Shown piece by piece: positions 60,941 to 64,000 of a DNA stretch of 64,000 nucleotides (positions are counted from its first letter, which is position 1; the number at the start of each line of letters is the position of its first letter). Where the stretch lies: the NCBI GenBank assembly GCA_002105175.1, contig MCGE01000007.1, positions 1,612,001 through 1,676,000 of the forward strand, given 5' to 3'. Below the pieces are notes generated by a model. It was not told where the DNA came from. It saw only the letters and a program-made list of their open reading frames with translations, and searched no databases. Source of the DNA: Absidia repens (Eukaryota > Mucoromycota > Mucoromycetes > Mucorales > Cunninghamellaceae). The translations under genes and the position numbers were made by a program.

Positions 60941-62783
60941 ATGTTGGTGACTGAATCATTCCATGGCTTTATTGAAACTACACAGGATGTATTGCTTATC
61001 TTTGAAGGTTGTCGCCGGGGATTACTACCTAGAATATGTCGACGATTACAAGAAAGGGAACGAAAAATGATACGGTCCGGTTCTGTGTTTGTATTTGACC
61101 AACGTGAATCTGGTAAGTATATTATGTGTATGTATATTTGTGTGTGCGGGGCGTGATATAAGGGGATGGACTATTAATAATGCCGTACTGATATTGATTA
61201 TTAGGTATAAAGCGATGGACGGATGGTCGTGTATGGAGCCCTTCAAGAATATTAGGCAACTTCCTCATCTACCGTGAATTAGACAAGCGAAATCCTGGGG
61301 ATAAGAAGATGTCTATTTCCTCTGCATCATCAATGGGCTCTATGGATGATCGACGACTCAGTTACAGCATGGAAAGCATCACTTCAACAACTACAGCTGG
61401 CTCTGTGGATCGAAACCGTGATCGGCAATTGGTGGGAAGCCTATCGGATACATACAAATTCCGCCAAGACGGTCTTATCAAGAAAACTATGTCTATTGTG
61501 GTCAATGGAGTGTCTCAACATTTGATATCGTATTATGATCCTCGGGATGTGCTTGAACAGAAATTACGAACGCCTTCTTCGGTCCCTGAACTGGCCAGTT
61601 TGGAAATTTCCCCTGAACTCTTGGTCAAACAAAACTTTAGGATCCCTCCCATGGTGGAACCAACTTTTGATCATACTGATGGACTATCAACGATGGATAA
61701 CAACGATAATAGAAGTGGTGGCCCTCTCTCTCCTCCTCATGATTCTTACGCTGGCTCATTGGGTAAGCAATAGATTTTATTGGTTTAGACTATTTATCTC
61801 CGTTTATTATTGGGTATATTTATTAACACTCCTATTTTTTTATATGTTTGCCTTTCGTTTCAGACCGACGTATGCACCCCTTGCGTAGTATGTCGCTGGG
61901 ATCTGTGCGCCCTGAACATCCTTTAGCCACATCCCATGGTGTATACTCAACATCTTACCAACAACCGCAAACGCAAGCTCACCATCAACAACAACAACAA
62001 CAACAAATGGATACAGTGCGTCATGACCAATCACCGACTATATCCTCTTTTGTCCAGCCTCCATTACCTATCCCGACTAGCGTTTTTAACACATTCTCGA
62101 CCGTTCCGCCGTCACCATCTGTCATGTCATCTTCACCTAGCACACCAATACTTTCTCCTGCCCATGCTTCTTTCCAACATCAACGCCACTATTCCACATC
62201 ATCAGCCTCTTCTTCGTCACTATCATCATCTATCCCTCGATATGATCCACGACATTATAGTACTGATTACTCGGCATCATCTTCAGGATCTGAACGTATG
62301 CAACAACACCAGCAGCAGCAGCATGTAGGACAAATACAGCTAATTCCAGAAAACTATGAACAGCATGATCAGATATCTTCACATCACCACCACCATCAAC
62401 AGCAGCAGCAACAACAGCACCAGCGGCAACAGCACCAGCACCAGCAACCTCAACAGGGTCATGCTGCAAACCTGGGACAACTGCTCAATCCAGTGCATCC
62501 TCTCCAAAACGACGCGGCACAACAACACTCAAATCCTTTGCTCCAATCAATGAACATGTCACAGGCTCCTCCTGGCGGTACGTTTACTGATTACACGTCT
62601 GGGTACGATGACAAAGGGGCATTTGTGGTATCTCCTCATGATGGTGGCAATGGTACCGCCGCAGGTAATAGCGGATTTCTTCCAATGCAACGTTACCCTA
62701 TGGCAAATCAGCACTCGTCTTCTTCAATAGATTCTCTCTATGCACATGATTCTTCAGGTGGTGGTGGACTTCATTCATTTTGA
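60941..62783 (+). CDS. Gti1/Pac2 (WOPR) family transcription factor
   Basis: Three exons: 60941-61112, 61205-61762 and 61864-62783, for 549 residues. The WOPR domain is in two blocks. Block A covers residues about 3-95: FHGFIETTQDVLLIFEGCRR, SGSVFVFDQRESGIKRWTDG and RVWSPSRILGNFLIYREL. Block B is GLIKKTMSIVVNGVSQHLIS at about residue 165-195. An about 70-residue Ser-rich insertion separates the blocks. The rest is Ser/Gln/His-rich with long poly-Gln runs (about 61985-62010 and 62390-62460), typical of activation regions. Relatives (Wor1, Ryp1, Sge1, Pac2, Gti1) control morphological switching and development; a similar role is inferred. Confidence 0.93.
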
Positions 62784-63816
62784 TTTATTTCATATACATT
62801 TGAATCTTTATATAGTTCCTTAGCCCTCCCCTCCCCCCTTTTTTCTTAGAAAAACAAAAACAAAAAACAAAAACAAACCCCTCTTAGTTATTAGTTTATC
62901 TCTCTCTCTCTCTCTCTCTGTATGTGTGTGTGTGTCTCCAGTTATATTTATTTTTTTATTGCCCTCCATTATTTTTATCGTATTTTTACACACAAACCCA
63001 AAAACCCATGCGCACTCAATATACTCCCAACATCATGTTTGCACCTTAATAAACTATATTAATAAAAACAAATTGATTATTACGATACTATTGAAAAGCG
63101 GTAGACAATGAAGTGAAATGCTATGTAGTGATCCAGTGATTTGAATATCATATATGTGTCTGTTTTTGTTTTATATTTGGCAGTATCTTTTTTTAGGTAC
63201 ATACATTCAGTATCAACTATATCAACTTTGAACTTGGTTCCTTTATATGTATACTCCCTTTATAGTATTAAAAAGGTACCTCATACAGGAAAATACATAC
63301 AGTAAAATATCATATCATATCATACATAACGATCATCATTTACATGTCAAGACACGATGTTGCTTTTTATATATATATATCGTGCATAGGAGATAAGGTA
63401 TAATAATCTGATTCATGATACTGTACATTTGAGCAATACTTTATAATTCCATGTCTAAATTTTTAGTTCATTTCATAATATCATATTATTTATGATATAG
63501 AATCAATATCCAAGCTTTTGACTTGATGATATTACTCTTTTACCATATGATTACCAAGATTTTTTTTTGTTTTCATGCTGTGAAGGGCACTTGCTTTATA
63601 TGGTATCGAAGCTCTTTTCGCTGATATCATGCGCCACGACCTCTTGTGCAAATTAAAGCGCCGCATCGACACGGATGACGGGGTCACTCATTGGCGGTGT
63701 TTTTCTTTTTATTCTCTCTCTTTTTTTCTCACTCTTTTCTTTTTTTTTCTTTCTTTTTTTCTTCTACCCAACACTTTTTTTCTTCTTACTTACATCTCTT
63801 TATCTTTTTATCAACT
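62784..63816. other. Intergenic region
   Basis: 3' flank of the WOPR gene with TC and TG microsatellites at about 62903-62935, TA-repeat at about 63369-63380, then the pyrimidine-rich upstream region (about 63710-63785) of the last gene. No gene in between. Confidence 0.45.
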
Positions 63817-63937
63817 ATGTCTACTGTAAGTGAACTTTCTTCCTTTCATATATTATAATACAACACCTATGGCTCGCTTTATTTTGCTTGTCGACAAACC
63901 GTGATTTATCGTCATCTCTTTTTCGTTTCGTTTACTC

Positions 63938-63977
<40 letters not shown>

Positions 63978-64000
63978 TTTGTTTGTTTCTTTGTTGTACT
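63817..64000 (+). CDS. 5' end of an unidentified gene (first exon and partial intron)
   Basis: ATGTCTACT followed at once by GTAAGTG (donor at 63826) looks like a three-codon first exon (Met-Ser-Thr) and the start of an intron. A strong pyrimidine-rich leader precedes it, as is common for highly expressed fungal genes. The intron continues through a T tract at about 63942-63976 past the window end, so the product is unknown. Confidence 0.45.

Overview
This is a nuclear window from a filamentous fungus, most likely an early-diverging Mucoromycota species (Mucorales-like). The evidence is: intron-rich genes with short introns (about 40-130 nt, GTAAGT donors, TAG/CAG acceptors); an AT-rich genome full of long A or T homopolymers; fungal-type proteins (fused ADE2, WOPR/Gti1-Pac2 factor, Sfp1-like factor, LAG1 ceramide synthase, FlbA-like DEP-RGS protein); and separate 400-1700 bp intergenic spacers. 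There are no operons, rRNA genes or CRISPR arrays, and I found no convincing tRNA. Exon joins were made by hand from splice signals and reading frame; no alignment was run.

Layout. 0-9.4 kb: tail of an unknown gene (+), a DUF4203/TM7SF3-type membrane protein (-), a long spacer holding a dispersed repeat, glutamate-cysteine ligase GCS1 (-, nine exons), then a divergent secreted phosphoesterase/phospholipase C (+). 9.4-20.2 kb: LAG1-type ceramide synthase (+), ADE2 (+), a Ran1/Ksp1-like kinase (+) and a DEP-RGS regulator (-). 20.2-28 kb: a poorly resolved stretch with possible exons of an unknown secreted protein (-), a PIN4/Cip1-like RRM-R3H protein (-), ribosomal protein uL16/RPL10 (+) with a predicted leader intron, a second repeat copy, and a small cysteine-rich secreted protein with two tandem defensin-type six-cysteine modules (-). 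29-35 kb: a partial repeat copy, a beta-trefoil (RICIN-like) protein split into seven small exons (-), an unknown protein with an internal ~94-residue repeat (-), and a stretch of decayed or unresolved coding fragments. 35-46 kb: a RhoGEF (+), another repeat copy, and a Slm1-like BAR/PH protein (-). 46-52 kb: a wax-synthase-like MBOAT acyltransferase (+), a cytochrome bc1 core-1 protein (-) and a secreted N-glycan-rich Kre9-like protein (+). 52-64 kb: a repeat copy, a RasGEF (-) with an unusual overlapping 3' frame, an Sfp1-like zinc-finger factor (-), HSP60 (+), a Gti1/Pac2 factor (+), and the first exon of one more gene (+).

The window mixes housekeeping functions (glutathione, purine and ceramide synthesis, ribosome, mitochondrial chaperonin, bc1 complex) with signalling and morphogenesis genes (Ras GEF, Rho GEF, RGS, Slm1-like, Ran1-like kinase, WOPR, Sfp1). 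There is no sign of a single coordinated cluster.

The items most worth following are the two-module defensin-like protein, the dispersed repeat family with copies in both orientations, the duplicated-repeat unknown protein, and the RasGEF ATGA overlap.
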